Below are positions 49,401 to 58,186 of a DNA stretch of 64,000 nt, piece after piece. This DNA comes from Streptomyces sp. NRRL F-5126 (GTDB lineage Bacteria > Actinomycetota > Actinomycetes > Streptomycetales > Streptomycetaceae), in assembly GCF_000721265.1 (NCBI RefSeq), contig NZ_JOFZ01000003.1, forward strand, positions 382,043 through 446,042. Direction: 5' to 3'. The position numbers and the translations under genes are program-made. Numbering within the stretch: the stretch's first letter is position 1; every line of letters begins with the position of its first letter. A model generated the notes under the pieces. That model ran no database searches. It was not told the origin of the DNA and worked only from the letters and a program-made list of their open reading frames with translations.

Positions 49401-50690
49401 ATGGGCATCGTCATTCTGGTGATCATGGCGGCCGGAGTCGCCGCCATGCTGAGCCGCAAGCTCCCGACGGCGTTCGCGCTGGTGATCCTCGCCGTCATCA
49501 TCGCCTTCGTCTCCGGCGCGCCGCTCACCGGCAAGAACAGCGTCTTGGACACGGTCCTCCAGGCGGGCGCCCCCGCTCTCGCCGCCACGATGATCGCCAT
49601 CATCCTGGGGTCGTGGCTCGGCAAGCTGCTGGACGAGACGGGCATCGCGGGCACCCTGGTCAGGAAGATCGTCGAGTTCGGCGGCGACCGCCCCACCGTG
49701 GTCGGCCTCGGCGTACTCGCCGTGTCCACCCTCGTCGGCACCGTCACCGGGTCCGCCCCGGCCGCGATGCTCGCCGGCATCATCGGCATCCCCGCCATGA
49801 TCGCGGTCGGCATACCCAAGGTGACCGCGGCGGGCACGATCCTGATGGGCATCGCCGCGGGCATGCCCTTCGAGCTGCCCGTGTGGCAGTTCTTCTCCAG
49901 TGCCCTGCACCTCTCGGTCCCCGAGGTGCGCGGCTTCATGGTCAAGCTGTTCCCGCTGGCGCTCGCGGCGGCGGTCCTTTTCGTCCTCATCGAGACGCAC
50001 CGACGCGGCGTCGAGCACGCCTGGGCCTTCAAGACGCCGGTGGCCGGGAAACAGCGCCCTGCCTCGCGGCGTCAGCAGCTCGGCGACGCACCGTGGTTCG
50101 CGCTGCTCACACCGATCGTCCCGCTCGCGCTCGCTCTCGGCGCCCAGCTGGCGATCATCCCGTCCCTGCTGGCAGGAGTCCTGTACGCGCTGGTCACGAC
50201 GACCAGGCCGAGGGACATGAACAGGCGGCTGCTGCGTACGCTGTACTCGGGGTTCGAGGTCGCGGCCGCCCCGGTCGCCCTCTTCGTCGCCATCGGGATC
50301 CTGCTCGCCGCCGTCCAGTTGCCCGGCGCGGTCGACGCGCTCCAGCCGCTGGTGAAGGCCGTCAGCCCGCAGAACCCCGTGCTGTTCGTCGTCGTCTTCG
50401 CGGTCCTGGTCCCACTGTGCCTCTACCGGGGGCCGCTGAACGTGTACGGGCTCGGCGCCGGCATCGCCGGCGTGCTCATCGCCGCCGGCATCTACCCGGC
50501 GGCCGCCGTGCTCGGCCTGACGACCTCGTACAACCAGGTCTTCGGCGTCGCCGACCCGACGAGTACGCAGACGGTCTGGGCAGCCCAGTACGCGGGCGTC
50601 GGCCCGCAGCAGGTGATGGCGCGAACGCTGCCGTACGTGTGGTGCGTGGCGCTCGGGGGATTCTGCGTCACGGCAGCGCTGTACCTGTGA
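49401..50690 (+). CDS. Ion-transporter-superfamily permease (GntP/citrate transporter-like)
   Basis: A 429-residue protein with 10-12 predicted helices. Features such as RKLPTAFALVILAVIIAFVS, GSWLGKLLDETGIAGTLVRK and VTGSAPAAMLAGIIGIPAMI resemble organic-anion/H+ symporters of the ion-transporter superfamily. ATG 49401 has an excellent SD (GGAGGAGG). By position it should import the substrate of the FAD oxidoreductase/oxoprolinase pair. The exact family and ligand cannot be settled from the sequence alone. Confidence 0.7.
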   Translation: MGIVILVIMAAGVAAMLSRKLPTAFALVILAVIIAFVSGAPLTGKNSVLDTVLQAGAPALAATMIAIILGSWLGKLLDETGIAGTLVRKIVEFGGDRPTVVGLGVLAVSTLVGTVTGSAPAAMLAGIIGIPAMIAVGIPKVTAAGTILMGIAAGMPFELPVWQFFSSALHLSVPEVRGFMVKLFPLALAAAVLFVLIETHRRGVEHAWAFKTPVAGKQRPASRRQQLGDAPWFALLTPIVPLALALGAQLAIIPSLLAGVLYALVTTTRPRDMNRRLLRTLYSGFEVAAAPVALFVAIGILLAAVQLPGAVDALQPLVKAVSPQNPVLFVVVFAVLVPLCLYRGPLNVYGLGAGIAGVLIAAGIYPAAAVLGLTTSYNQVFGVADPTSTQTVWAAQYAGVGPQQVMARTLPYVWCVALGGFCVTAALYL

Positions 50691-50763
50691 ACCACGCGGG
50701 GAGCCGGTCACCCGCGGACTCTCAGGGCCGGTCACTTGTACGCATCAACGAGGGAGGCAGGCT

Positions 50764-52704
50764 GTGGCACGTCAACTCCGATCGGTCAGCAGGCGGGCGG
50801 TTGTCGGCGGTGCGCTCGGCGCCGCGGGGCTGCTGGGCACGCGGTGGGCGGACGGCACCGCACAGGCGGCCGTCCCGCCGCCGCGCGGGCCGTTCCCGCC
50901 CCTCGCACCGCTGCCGCACGGCGCACCGGTCCGCTCGCTGTTCACACCACTCGAACAGCGCTTCGGCCCCTATCTCGCCATCCTGCCGGGGATGACCAAC
51001 GACATCGTCGTCGACGACCCGGCCACACTCGGCTTCATGGGCGGCGGCTGGTGGCGCACGCCGAACAACGCGACCAACGCCCGCGTGCAGGAACACGTCT
51101 TCACCCTGAGCTGGTTCCACGCGAACGCACGCCGCTGGAATCCGTACACGGGCAACGCCGCCCTGCTCTCCCGCCTGGACGCGGCCCTCTCCCACTACCT
51201 CGGCCTGCAGCACCCGGACGGCTCCTGGCCCGAGTACTCACCCGGCGAGGAGTCGAAGGCGGCGACCGGGTTCGGCATGGGGTACCTCGCGAAGACCCTC
51301 GCCAACCTCCGACAGGCACGGGCGCTCGCGCCGCGGCGCGCGGCGATCGAGAGCGCCCTGCGGCAGGGCATGACGTGGTTCCTCGACCCCGCCAACGCCA
51401 TCTGGAAGAGCCCCGTCAACTACGCCAACCAGAACGCGGCCGGGCTCGCGGGCGCCACCAAGAGCCTCCGGCTCATCCACGACCGCGAACTGGCCGCCCG
51501 CCTTGAGGACCGCATCGAGTACCTCGCGGCCAACGGTCAGAGCCCCGCCGGCTTCTTCTACGAGCCGTCGGGCATGGACATCGACTACAACTTCGAAGTG
51601 CTCATGCCGGAGATCGCCGAGATCCACCACCTCACCGGCAACCGCGCGGTGCTCGGTATGGCGCGCAGGTTCGCCGACTGGTTCGGCTACAACGTCGTGC
51701 GCGAGCCGGACGGTTCCGGCTCCCTCACCTACGTGGCCATGTCCGCCCGCACCGGGGTCGCGTACTACGACGACGTCGTGCCCGACCCCGACAGGACCAA
51801 CCTCGGCTCGCTGTTCGTGCCCCACATCCCCGACCTCGGTGCCTTCTTCACCTCCGCCGAGGACCGTGCGCGCACGCGCGCCGAGTGGGCCGCGGTGCCG
51901 GGCCCCGCCATCGGCCCCGCGAAGCAGGACACGTCACCGCGCATCATCACCCACGCGACCTACCCCGAGGCCTTCCCCTCGAAGCGGGCCAAGGCCGCCG
52001 CCGTCAAGCACCTGCCGTACCTGCGCCGCGACGACTTCGCCGTGCGGCGCGAGGACACGGCGCTCGACCAGACGTACCTCTACGTCCGCAGGCCCGCCCT
52101 GTACTTGGCGTCGTTCTTCGGCACGCGCCCGACGAAGGACGTGCGCACGGGCCCCGGGCTGCTCTGGCATCCCGCGGCGGGAACGCTCGTCCAGTCGCAG
52201 CGCGCGAGTGACACGCAGGTGTGGGGCAGTGTGCTGGCGAACGGCAACGTCGAGGCGCACAGCGACATGCACGCCACCTACCGCATCGGCGACCGCGCCT
52301 GGGACGGCGGCGACACGGTACCCGGTGCCTCCCCCGTGGTGGTGGCCTACGGCCTGCCCGACGGACGGACCCACACCGTACTCACGCTCGGCAGGACCTC
52401 GGTCACCCGCGCCGTGCGCGGCACCGCCGGCCTCACCGAGCAGGTGCCGCTCGTCCTGCTCGACACCGACGACGTGCGGTTCACCGACGGCACCCCCGTC
52501 ACCCACGGCGCGGACTCCCACGCGTCAGCGGACGGGCTCGTCATCCGGCGGGCCGGGGTGAGCATCGCCATCGACTGGGGGACCCGGCTCGCCGCGAGCA
52601 TCGAGGCGACGTCGGTGACACTGCTGCGCGGCGGCGCGCGCCGGATCCACGTCCTGCGCGTGCCGCACGGCGGCACGCTCACCACCGTCATCCGGATGGG
52701 CTGA
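50764..52704 (+). CDS. Tat-exported protein of unknown function, possible alpha/alpha-toroid polysaccharide enzyme
   Basis: A 646-residue exported protein. The N-terminus has a twin-arginine motif SRRAVVGG and a hydrophobic stretch ending near AQAA. The first ~330 residues are helical with repeated aromatic motifs (GGGWWRTPNNATN, LQHPDGSWPEYSPGEESKAA, GFFYEPSGMDIDYNFEVLMP), as in alpha/alpha-toroid lyases and hydrolases. The rest (about 380-646) looks beta-rich, like the sandwich domains of heparinase II/III-like lyases. No specific family could be named. GTG 50764 has GAGGGAGG upstream. It may act outside the cell on the substrate taken up by the preceding permease or the following ABC system. 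Confidence 0.6.
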   Translation: MARQLRSVSRRAVVGGALGAAGLLGTRWADGTAQAAVPPPRGPFPPLAPLPHGAPVRSLFTPLEQRFGPYLAILPGMTNDIVVDDPATLGFMGGGWWRTPNNATNARVQEHVFTLSWFHANARRWNPYTGNAALLSRLDAALSHYLGLQHPDGSWPEYSPGEESKAATGFGMGYLAKTLANLRQARALAPRRAAIESALRQGMTWFLDPANAIWKSPVNYANQNAAGLAGATKSLRLIHDRELAARLEDRIEYLAANGQSPAGFFYEPSGMDIDYNFEVLMPEIAEIHHLTGNRAVLGMARRFADWFGYNVVREPDGSGSLTYVAMSARTGVAYYDDVVPDPDRTNLGSLFVPHIPDLGAFFTSAEDRARTRAEWAAVPGPAIGPAKQDTSPRIITHATYPEAFPSKRAKAAAVKHLPYLRRDDFAVRREDTALDQTYLYVRRPALYLASFFGTRPTKDVRTGPGLLWHPAAGTLVQSQRASDTQVWGSVLANGNVEAHSDMHATYRIGDRAWDGGDTVPGASPVVVAYGLPDGRTHTVLTLGRTSVTRAVRGTAGLTEQVPLVLLDTDDVRFTDGTPVTHGADSHASADGLVIRRAGVSIAIDWGTRLAASIEATSVTLLRGGARRIHVLRVPHGGTLTTVIRMG

Positions 52705-53296
52705 CGGCGCGCATGTCCACGGCCGTCGCGGCGAAGGCGAGCGGCCCTGGCAGCAGGGGGACGAGCAGCGGCATCGACCAGGCGAGCAGCCCGGCCAGGA
52801 GCGCGGCACCCGCGAGCAGCAGGGTGCCGCGCGGGTCGGCGGCCGAGCGCAGCAGCCCCTCCCGCAGGGACAGCCGGTGCGGGGCCGCCACCGCGGTCGC
52901 GCGCAGTCCCACGGCCGCCGCGCCCAGGACGAGCAGGACGAGCGCGGGGGCCATGACGTGCGCTCCCGGCAGCGCGCTGCGCAGCAGCCCGGCGTCGACC
53001 ACCACGAGCGCGGCGAGCACCGGCGGGAGCAGCCCGCGGGCGAGGGAGCCCGCGCCGATGCCCGCCCGCAGGTGGGCGGCGTACGCGCCGGCCTTGACCG
53101 GCAGGCCGCCCTCGGCGCTCCCCCGCAGCGTCGCCGACGCGGCGGCGAACGCGGCGGGTGCCGTGACGACCGGCACGCAGGCGAGGCTGGTGAGCAGCCC
53201 CACGAGCAGCATGTCGGCGAAGAGTGTGAAGCCGCTGCCGAAGACCTCGCCGGGCTCGCGGCGCCCGCGTGCGGGGTGGTCGGTGACCTGGGTCAT
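52688..53296 (-). CDS. YesL/DUF624-like membrane protein
   Basis: A 202-residue protein with about five hydrophobic helices and the N-terminal pattern FADMLLVGLLTSLACVPVVT followed by APAAFAAA, as in YesL/DUF624 proteins, which commonly accompany sugar ABC importers. Function is unknown. It lies 4 nt after the MalG-type permease as the last gene of the operon, and its 3' end overlaps the convergent upstream-strand gene by 17 nt. Confidence 0.72.
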   Translation of the reverse strand: MTQVTDHPARGRREPGEVFGSGFTLFADMLLVGLLTSLACVPVVTAPAAFAAASATLRGSAEGGLPVKAGAYAAHLRAGIGAGSLARGLLPPVLAALVVVDAGLLRSALPGAHVMAPALVLLVLGAAAVGLRATAVAAPHRLSLREGLLRSAADPRGTLLLAGAALLAGLLAWSMPLLVPLLPGPLAFAATAVDMRAVSPSG

Positions 53297-53300
53297 GGGA

Positions 53301-54137
53301 TCAGCCCTTCAGTCCTGAGGTGGCCATGCCCTGTACGAGGTAGCGCTGGAAGACGAAGAAGAACAGCACGATGGGCAGCACGGAGATCACCGACATGGCG
53401 AACATCGGCCCGTATGCGGAGGTGCTCGACTGGTCGACGAAGCTGCGCAGGGCGAGGGTGATGGTGAACTTCTCCGGCGCGAACAGGTAGATGAGCTGCG
53501 TGAAGAAGTCGTTCCACGTCCAGATGAAGGTGAAGATGGCCGTGGTGATGAGCGCGGGCCGGCTCAGCGGCAGTGTGATGGCCCAGTACGTGCGGAACAC
53601 GCCGCAGCCGTCGATGCGCGCCGACTCCTCAAGTTCGCGCGGCAGGTTGCGCATGAACTGGACGATGAGGAAGACGAAGAACGCGTCGGTGGCCAGGAAC
53701 TTCGGCAGGATCAGCGGCCAGTACGTGTCCACCATGCCGAGCCGGTTGAAGATGATGTACTGCGGGATGAGGATGACGTGCTGCGGGAGCATCAGCGTCG
53801 CCACCATGAACGTGAACATCGGCCCGCGCATCCTGAACCGGAGCCGGGCGAACGCGTACGCGGCCAGCGAGCAGGACAGCACGTTGCCGACGACGGCTCC
53901 GCCGGCGATCAGGAGGGTGTTGCCGAGCAGCCGGGTGACGGAGACGCCGGACACACCGTCGAGCGCGGTCGTGTAGTTGGACCACTCCAGGTGGCTCGGC
54001 CACAGATGCAGGCTGGTGACGACCTCGTCGGCCGGTTTGAGTGACGTGGCGAGGAGCCACAGCAGGGGGTACAGCAGCACGAGCAGGCACACGACGGCGA
54101 TCGTGTGCGGCACCCATCGTTTGGCGGCCGGGTTCAT
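53301..54137 (-). CDS. Sugar ABC transporter permease (MalG type)
   Basis: A 278-residue six-helix permease with the EAA loop ELEESARIDGCGVFRTYWAI and PLSRPALITTAIFTFIWTWN. ATG 54137 overlaps the MalF-type permease stop (ATGA). No ATPase gene accompanies this transporter either, so a shared ATPase is likely. Confidence 0.93.
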   Translation of the reverse strand: MNPAAKRWVPHTIAVVCLLVLLYPLLWLLATSLKPADEVVTSLHLWPSHLEWSNYTTALDGVSGVSVTRLLGNTLLIAGGAVVGNVLSCSLAAYAFARLRFRMRGPMFTFMVATLMLPQHVILIPQYIIFNRLGMVDTYWPLILPKFLATDAFFVFLIVQFMRNLPRELEESARIDGCGVFRTYWAITLPLSRPALITTAIFTFIWTWNDFFTQLIYLFAPEKFTITLALRSFVDQSSTSAYGPMFAMSVISVLPIVLFFFVFQRYLVQGMATSGLKG

Positions 54138-55099
54138 CGTCCGTCCTCCCCCGCGTAGAAGACCCAGGACCTGGACGTCCTGAAGAGGATCAGGGTGACG
54201 AGGGCGATGGCGATCAGCAGCAGCCAGGCCATCGCCGACGCGTAGCCCATGTGCGAGGCGGTGAAGCCGCGCTCGTAGAGGTAGAGCGTGTAGAAGTTCG
54301 TCGAGTCGGCGGGGCCTCCCTTGCCGCCGGTGATGACGAAGGCCGGCGTGAACACCTGGAAGGACTGAATGGTCTCCAGCACCAGGTTGAAGAAGACCAC
54401 CGGGGAGAGCATCGGCACGGTGACGGAGACGAACTGCCGCCACCGGCCGGCGCCGTCGAGCGAGGCGGCCTCGTAGAGGTCGGGCGATATCTGCTGCAGC
54501 CCCGCGAGGAAGATGACCATGGGGGCGCCGAACTGCCAGACCGTCAGCAGGACGACCACGTACACCGCGAGGTGCGGGTTGCCGACCCAGCCGCCGGCGT
54601 GGATGCCCACCGCGTCGAGGAGGCCGGAGACCGAGCCGCCGTCGTTGAACAGCGCCCGCCACACCAGGGCGATGGACATGCTGGCCCCGAGCAGGGACGG
54701 CGCGTAGAAGGCGGAGCGGTAGAAGGCGCGGCCGCGTCCGAGGTTCTTCAGCAGGATCGCCGCCCCGAGCGCGACGCCCAGCTTGAGCGGCACCGCGATC
54801 ACCACGTACAGCATCGTGGTGCCGACCGACCGCCAGTAGCGCGGGTCGTCGGTGAGCATCTCCGTGTAGTTGCGCAGGCCGATCCAGTGCGGTGGGTCGA
54901 AGAGGTTGTAGTCGGTGAACGACAGGTACAGGGAGACGGCCATCGGCGCCAGCGTCAGCACGACCGCGCCGATCATCCACGGCGAGAGGAACACGTAAGC
55001 GGGCCAGTGCTGTTCGCGCCTGCGGCGGCGTCCTGGCTGCGGCCGGGACCGTGTGGTGCGTGGGGCGCGTGCGGGCGCCCTGGTGGACACTGTGCTCAT
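54134..55099 (-). CDS. Sugar ABC transporter permease (MalF type)
   Basis: A 321-residue permease with a basic N-terminus, six helices, SLYLSFTDYNLFDPPHWIGL (MalF/UgpA motif), and the EAA loop DLYEAASLDGAGRWRQFVSV. ATG 55099 overlaps the binding-protein stop (ATGA). Confidence 0.93.
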   Translation of the reverse strand: MSTVSTRAPARAPRTTRSRPQPGRRRRREQHWPAYVFLSPWMIGAVVLTLAPMAVSLYLSFTDYNLFDPPHWIGLRNYTEMLTDDPRYWRSVGTTMLYVVIAVPLKLGVALGAAILLKNLGRGRAFYRSAFYAPSLLGASMSIALVWRALFNDGGSVSGLLDAVGIHAGGWVGNPHLAVYVVVLLTVWQFGAPMVIFLAGLQQISPDLYEAASLDGAGRWRQFVSVTVPMLSPVVFFNLVLETIQSFQVFTPAFVITGGKGGPADSTNFYTLYLYERGFTASHMGYASAMAWLLLIAIALVTLILFRTSRSWVFYAGEDGR

Positions 55100-56433
55100 G
55101 ACCTCAGCTCCCGGTTGGCCGCGTTGATGAGTTCGCGCGCCGCCTCGCGGGGGGTGGCGAGCTGGTATCCCACGCGCTCGTACTCGCGCCCGAAAGCGGT
55201 GTCGATGGCGACATCGCCGCGCGGTGGTGCGGTCGGCGGCGCGGAGAGGCCGTACTGCTCCATCATCACCGCGTAGTCGTAGATCTCCCGTTCCGCCCCC
55301 TTGAGGGTCTTGGCGACGCGGGTGGCGATCGCCCGGTTGGGCGGTGTGGACCGGGTGAAGCCGAGGATGTCGCCGGCCCGCCGGTCGTTGATGAGGAAGT
55401 CGACCAGCTGGGCCGCCTCCTTGGGGTGGGCGGTGTGCGCGCCCACGCCCACGAGCATCGAGGGCTTGAAGTACTGGCCGGCCCTGCCGTCGATGGTGGG
55501 GACCGGCGCGAAGCGTACGGCGTCGCCGAGCAGCGCCGGGTAGCCGGGGAAGGTCGCGTCCCACGTGTAGTCGGCGGCCGACAGGCCGCGGCCGATGGGT
55601 GACGTCTCGGTGGAGATCGCCTGCGAGGTGTCCCGGGCCGCGGCGACGGCCCCCTGCCTGCGGAGGCGGTCGAAGAACGTCCAGAAGGCGGTGAGGTCGT
55701 CCTCCGTGAACCCCAGCCGGGTCTGGCTCGCGTAGAGCCGCTTGCCGTGGCTGCGCAGCCAGTCCTCGAAGACGTCCTCGTTGCCCGCGCCGTCATTGGC
55801 GCCCGTGACGTGCCGCCCGTCGGGCGACCTGAGGCCGAGGGCGGCGATCCTCCTGTTGTCCTCGGCCCACTCCTGCCAGGTCCAGGAGGGCTTCGGCGTG
55901 GGGATGCCCGCCTTTTCGTAGATCCTGGTGTCGTAGGCGTATCCGGTGATGCCGCGGCCCATGGGCACGGCGTACAGCTTGCCGCCGTAGGTGCCGGTGC
56001 GCAGGAAGTCCTTGTCGATCTCGGCGGTGCGGATCGTGCGGTCCGCGACAGGCCCCGTCAGCTCCATGATGGCGCCGCTGCCCGCGTACTGCGAGATCTG
56101 CCGGTAGTCGAGCTGGACCACGTCGGGGACACCTCCGCCGGCCGCCTGGGTCGCCAGCTTCTGCAGGTAGGACCCGAAGTCGGCGTTGGACGTGCGGACG
56201 GTGACGCCTGGGTGTTCCTTCTCGAAGAGGCGCACGGCCTTCTCGGTGCGCGCCGCACGGTCGTCGTTGCCCCACCAGGAGAACGTGAGGGAGACGCCGC
56301 CGCCCGTTCCCCCACTGGCGGTGGAGCAGGAGGTGAGCGTGGTGGTCAGGGCGGTACCGAGACCGACAGCGGCCGAGGCCAGGACGGCACGGCGGCTGAG
56401 GGATCGGTGCCCGCCGCTTCGGGGCTCTGGCAT
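55096..56433 (-). CDS. Sugar-binding lipoprotein of an ABC importer
   Basis: A 445-residue family-1 binding protein. A twin-arginine motif (LSRRAVLAS) and lipobox-like LTSC (Cys36) predict Tat export and lipidation. The body begins VSLTFSWWGNDDRAARTEKA and shows FEKEHPGVTVRTSN, DVVQLDYRQISQYAGSGAIM and PSWTWQEWAEDNRRI, all typical. ATG 56433 has GGAAGG upstream. It lies 107 nt downstream of the cupin gene in an operon led by a Gfo/Idh/MocA enzyme. Confidence 0.93.
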   Translation of the reverse strand: MPEPRSGGHRSLSRRAVLASAAVGLGTALTTTLTSCSTASGGTGGGVSLTFSWWGNDDRAARTEKAVRLFEKEHPGVTVRTSNADFGSYLQKLATQAAGGGVPDVVQLDYRQISQYAGSGAIMELTGPVADRTIRTAEIDKDFLRTGTYGGKLYAVPMGRGITGYAYDTRIYEKAGIPTPKPSWTWQEWAEDNRRIAALGLRSPDGRHVTGANDGAGNEDVFEDWLRSHGKRLYASQTRLGFTEDDLTAFWTFFDRLRRQGAVAAARDTSQAISTETSPIGRGLSAADYTWDATFPGYPALLGDAVRFAPVPTIDGRAGQYFKPSMLVGVGAHTAHPKEAAQLVDFLINDRRAGDILGFTRSTPPNRAIATRVAKTLKGAEREIYDYAVMMEQYGLSAPPTAPPRGDVAIDTAFGREYERVGYQLATPREAARELINAANRELRS

Positions 56434-56540
56434 GGGCGCCTTCCGGAGACGGTGGGAGGGGGCGTTGGCGGTGGTTCGGGAGGAGGTGGCCGGGCGGGCG
56501 GTGTGCCGCGCCGCCCCGCCACGGGCGACGGGTACGCGGC

Positions 56541-57266
56541 TCAGATGCCCGGGTAGACGTCCAGGCGGCCGCACATGCCGAAGCGTCCGCGTGCGGTGGG
56601 TCCGGTCGCGGTGACCCGGGCCCCGGTCAGATGGTGCGCGTCCTGAGTGCGCAGTGCGTCGAGTTGGGCCCGGGTTGCCTGCGCGGCCGCGTGCGCGCCC
56701 TCGCGCCACCGCTGCTCCCACGCGTCGAGCCGGGGGCGTACGAGCGCGGCGGCCGCCTCCTGGAAGGCCGCGAGCGGCCGGGGGTCGCCGCTTTCCGCGG
56801 CCTCCCGCAACCGGAGGAAGCGGTGTGTGGCGAGGTCCCGGCGGGCGCGCGCGGCCGCCACCTGCTCGGCCTCGGGGGCGTCGGCCGGGATGCGCACGGC
56901 GTCCGCGTACGTTCCGGGGTCGGCGAGCAGGTCCTGGGGCAGGGTGAGTACCGCGTCGCCTGCCTCGGGCAGGCCGCTGTTCTGCATAACGACGGTGATC
57001 TCCAGGCCGCCGCCGTTGGTCAGGCGGTGGATCGTGCCGGGTGTGAACCAGGCGACGGTGCCCGGCTCCAGCGGTGTCTCCCGGTACCCGGCGGTGGTGA
57101 GTGTCTGCACCGTGCCGCGGCCCGCCGTCACCACGTACCCCTCGGTGCAGGTGAGGTGCAGATGAGGCGTGCCGCCGCCGGGCAGGTCGTCAACGGTGGG
57201 CCAGTCGTACACGGTGAGCCTGGACACCCCGACCGCCCCGGGGAAACCGTCGTATGCGGTGCTCAC
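56541..57266 (-). CDS. Cupin-domain protein
   Basis: A 241-residue protein. Residues 25-115 form a cupin barrel with TPHLHLTCTEGYVVTAGRGT, PLEPGTVAWFTPGTIHRLTN and a following strand EITVVMQNSGLP. The HLH, E and H residues would bind a metal. The C-terminal half is helical and charged. GTG 57266 overlaps the DUF6807-like gene stop (GTGA). It is probably an isomerase or sensor for a sugar derivative in this operon, but the function is not known. Confidence 0.75.
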   Translation of the reverse strand: MSTAYDGFPGAVGVSRLTVYDWPTVDDLPGGGTPHLHLTCTEGYVVTAGRGTVQTLTTAGYRETPLEPGTVAWFTPGTIHRLTNGGGLEITVVMQNSGLPEAGDAVLTLPQDLLADPGTYADAVRIPADAPEAEQVAAARARRDLATHRFLRLREAAESGDPRPLAAFQEAAAALVRPRLDAWEQRWREGAHAAAQATRAQLDALRTQDAHHLTGARVTATGPTARGRFGMCGRLDVYPGI

Positions 57267-58186
57267 CAGGCGCGTCCGCGCAGCTGGGCGGCCACCCGCT
57301 CGCGGTCCCACGCACCGTCGGCGACGGTCACGCGGTAGGAACGGGTGAGCGTGTCGCCGGGAGCGAGGACGAGTTCCTCGTGGAACGCCCAGGACGGCGC
57401 GACCGCGGCGAACGGGTCGCTGCGCACGAACCAGTGTGCCGGGTGGGTGCCCTTGTCGCCGCGGTGGTCGTTGGCCGGAGCGTGCTCGAAGACCAGGGTG
57501 GCCCGGCCGTCCCGCCCGTCGTGCTCGCCGACATACGCCAGCCACGCGGCCTGGGTACCCATCAGGTCGCCCTCGTCCGCGTCCGCACTGAAGACCTGTC
57601 CGCCGCGGAAGGCGCGCGGGCCGCGCCAGAACAGGCCCGTGTAGCCCGCGGCGGGCCGGCCGTGGGTCGTGGGGCTGCCGAACCGCAGCGGCTCAGCACG
57701 CCGGTTGGCCACGGACGAGGTCCAGGTGAGCGACCAGCTGCCGGCCTCGGTGTCGACGTCGGACACCTCGACGCGGCGCTCCTCCTCGGCCCACAGTTCG
57801 CCGTCGTACGGGTGCCAGGCCAGGCGCTCGGCGATGACGGCGCGGTCGCCGTCCGCCGACACCTCCTCGAAGCCGGTGTGCGCCATCGAGCCGACCTTCT
57901 CCGGCAGGGCGAGGTACCCCTCGCCGTGCACGTACGTGTTGCCGCCCCACAGGTTCTGGCCCGAGAGGTGGGAGGCGGTGAGCTGCAGCCCCTTGTGCCA
58001 GCGGTGGTCGTTGGGGCGGTAGTCGGTGACGACCGCACCTGAGAGCGTGCGGAGGGGATGCAGGTAGGGCTTGGGCGCCTCCCATGCGGCCTCGGGGCGG
58101 TACACGTAGGCGAACAGCTCGGTGCCGGTGGCCTCGTGGGCCACGGTGACGCGGTCGCCGTGGACGTGGGTCAGTGCCAGGGTCAT
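57263..58186 (-). CDS. DUF6807/PmoA-family protein
   Basis: A 307-residue beta-rich protein with RPNDHRWHKGLQLTASHLSG followed by QNLWGGNTYV, PYLHPLRTLSGAVVTDYRPN and a C-terminal FRSYR-like strand, matching what is annotated as 'PmoA family' (DUF6807). The name is misleading: these are soluble proteins found in sugar clusters with Gfo/Idh/MocA enzymes. The multiple His in DHRWHKG suggest a catalytic or metal site. It is coupled by overlaps to both neighbours. Confidence 0.75.
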   Translation of the reverse strand: MTLALTHVHGDRVTVAHEATGTELFAYVYRPEAAWEAPKPYLHPLRTLSGAVVTDYRPNDHRWHKGLQLTASHLSGQNLWGGNTYVHGEGYLALPEKVGSMAHTGFEEVSADGDRAVIAERLAWHPYDGELWAEEERRVEVSDVDTEAGSWSLTWTSSVANRRAEPLRFGSPTTHGRPAAGYTGLFWRGPRAFRGGQVFSADADEGDLMGTQAAWLAYVGEHDGRDGRATLVFEHAPANDHRGDKGTHPAHWFVRSDPFAAVAPSWAFHEELVLAPGDTLTRSYRVTVADGAWDRERVAAQLRGRAW

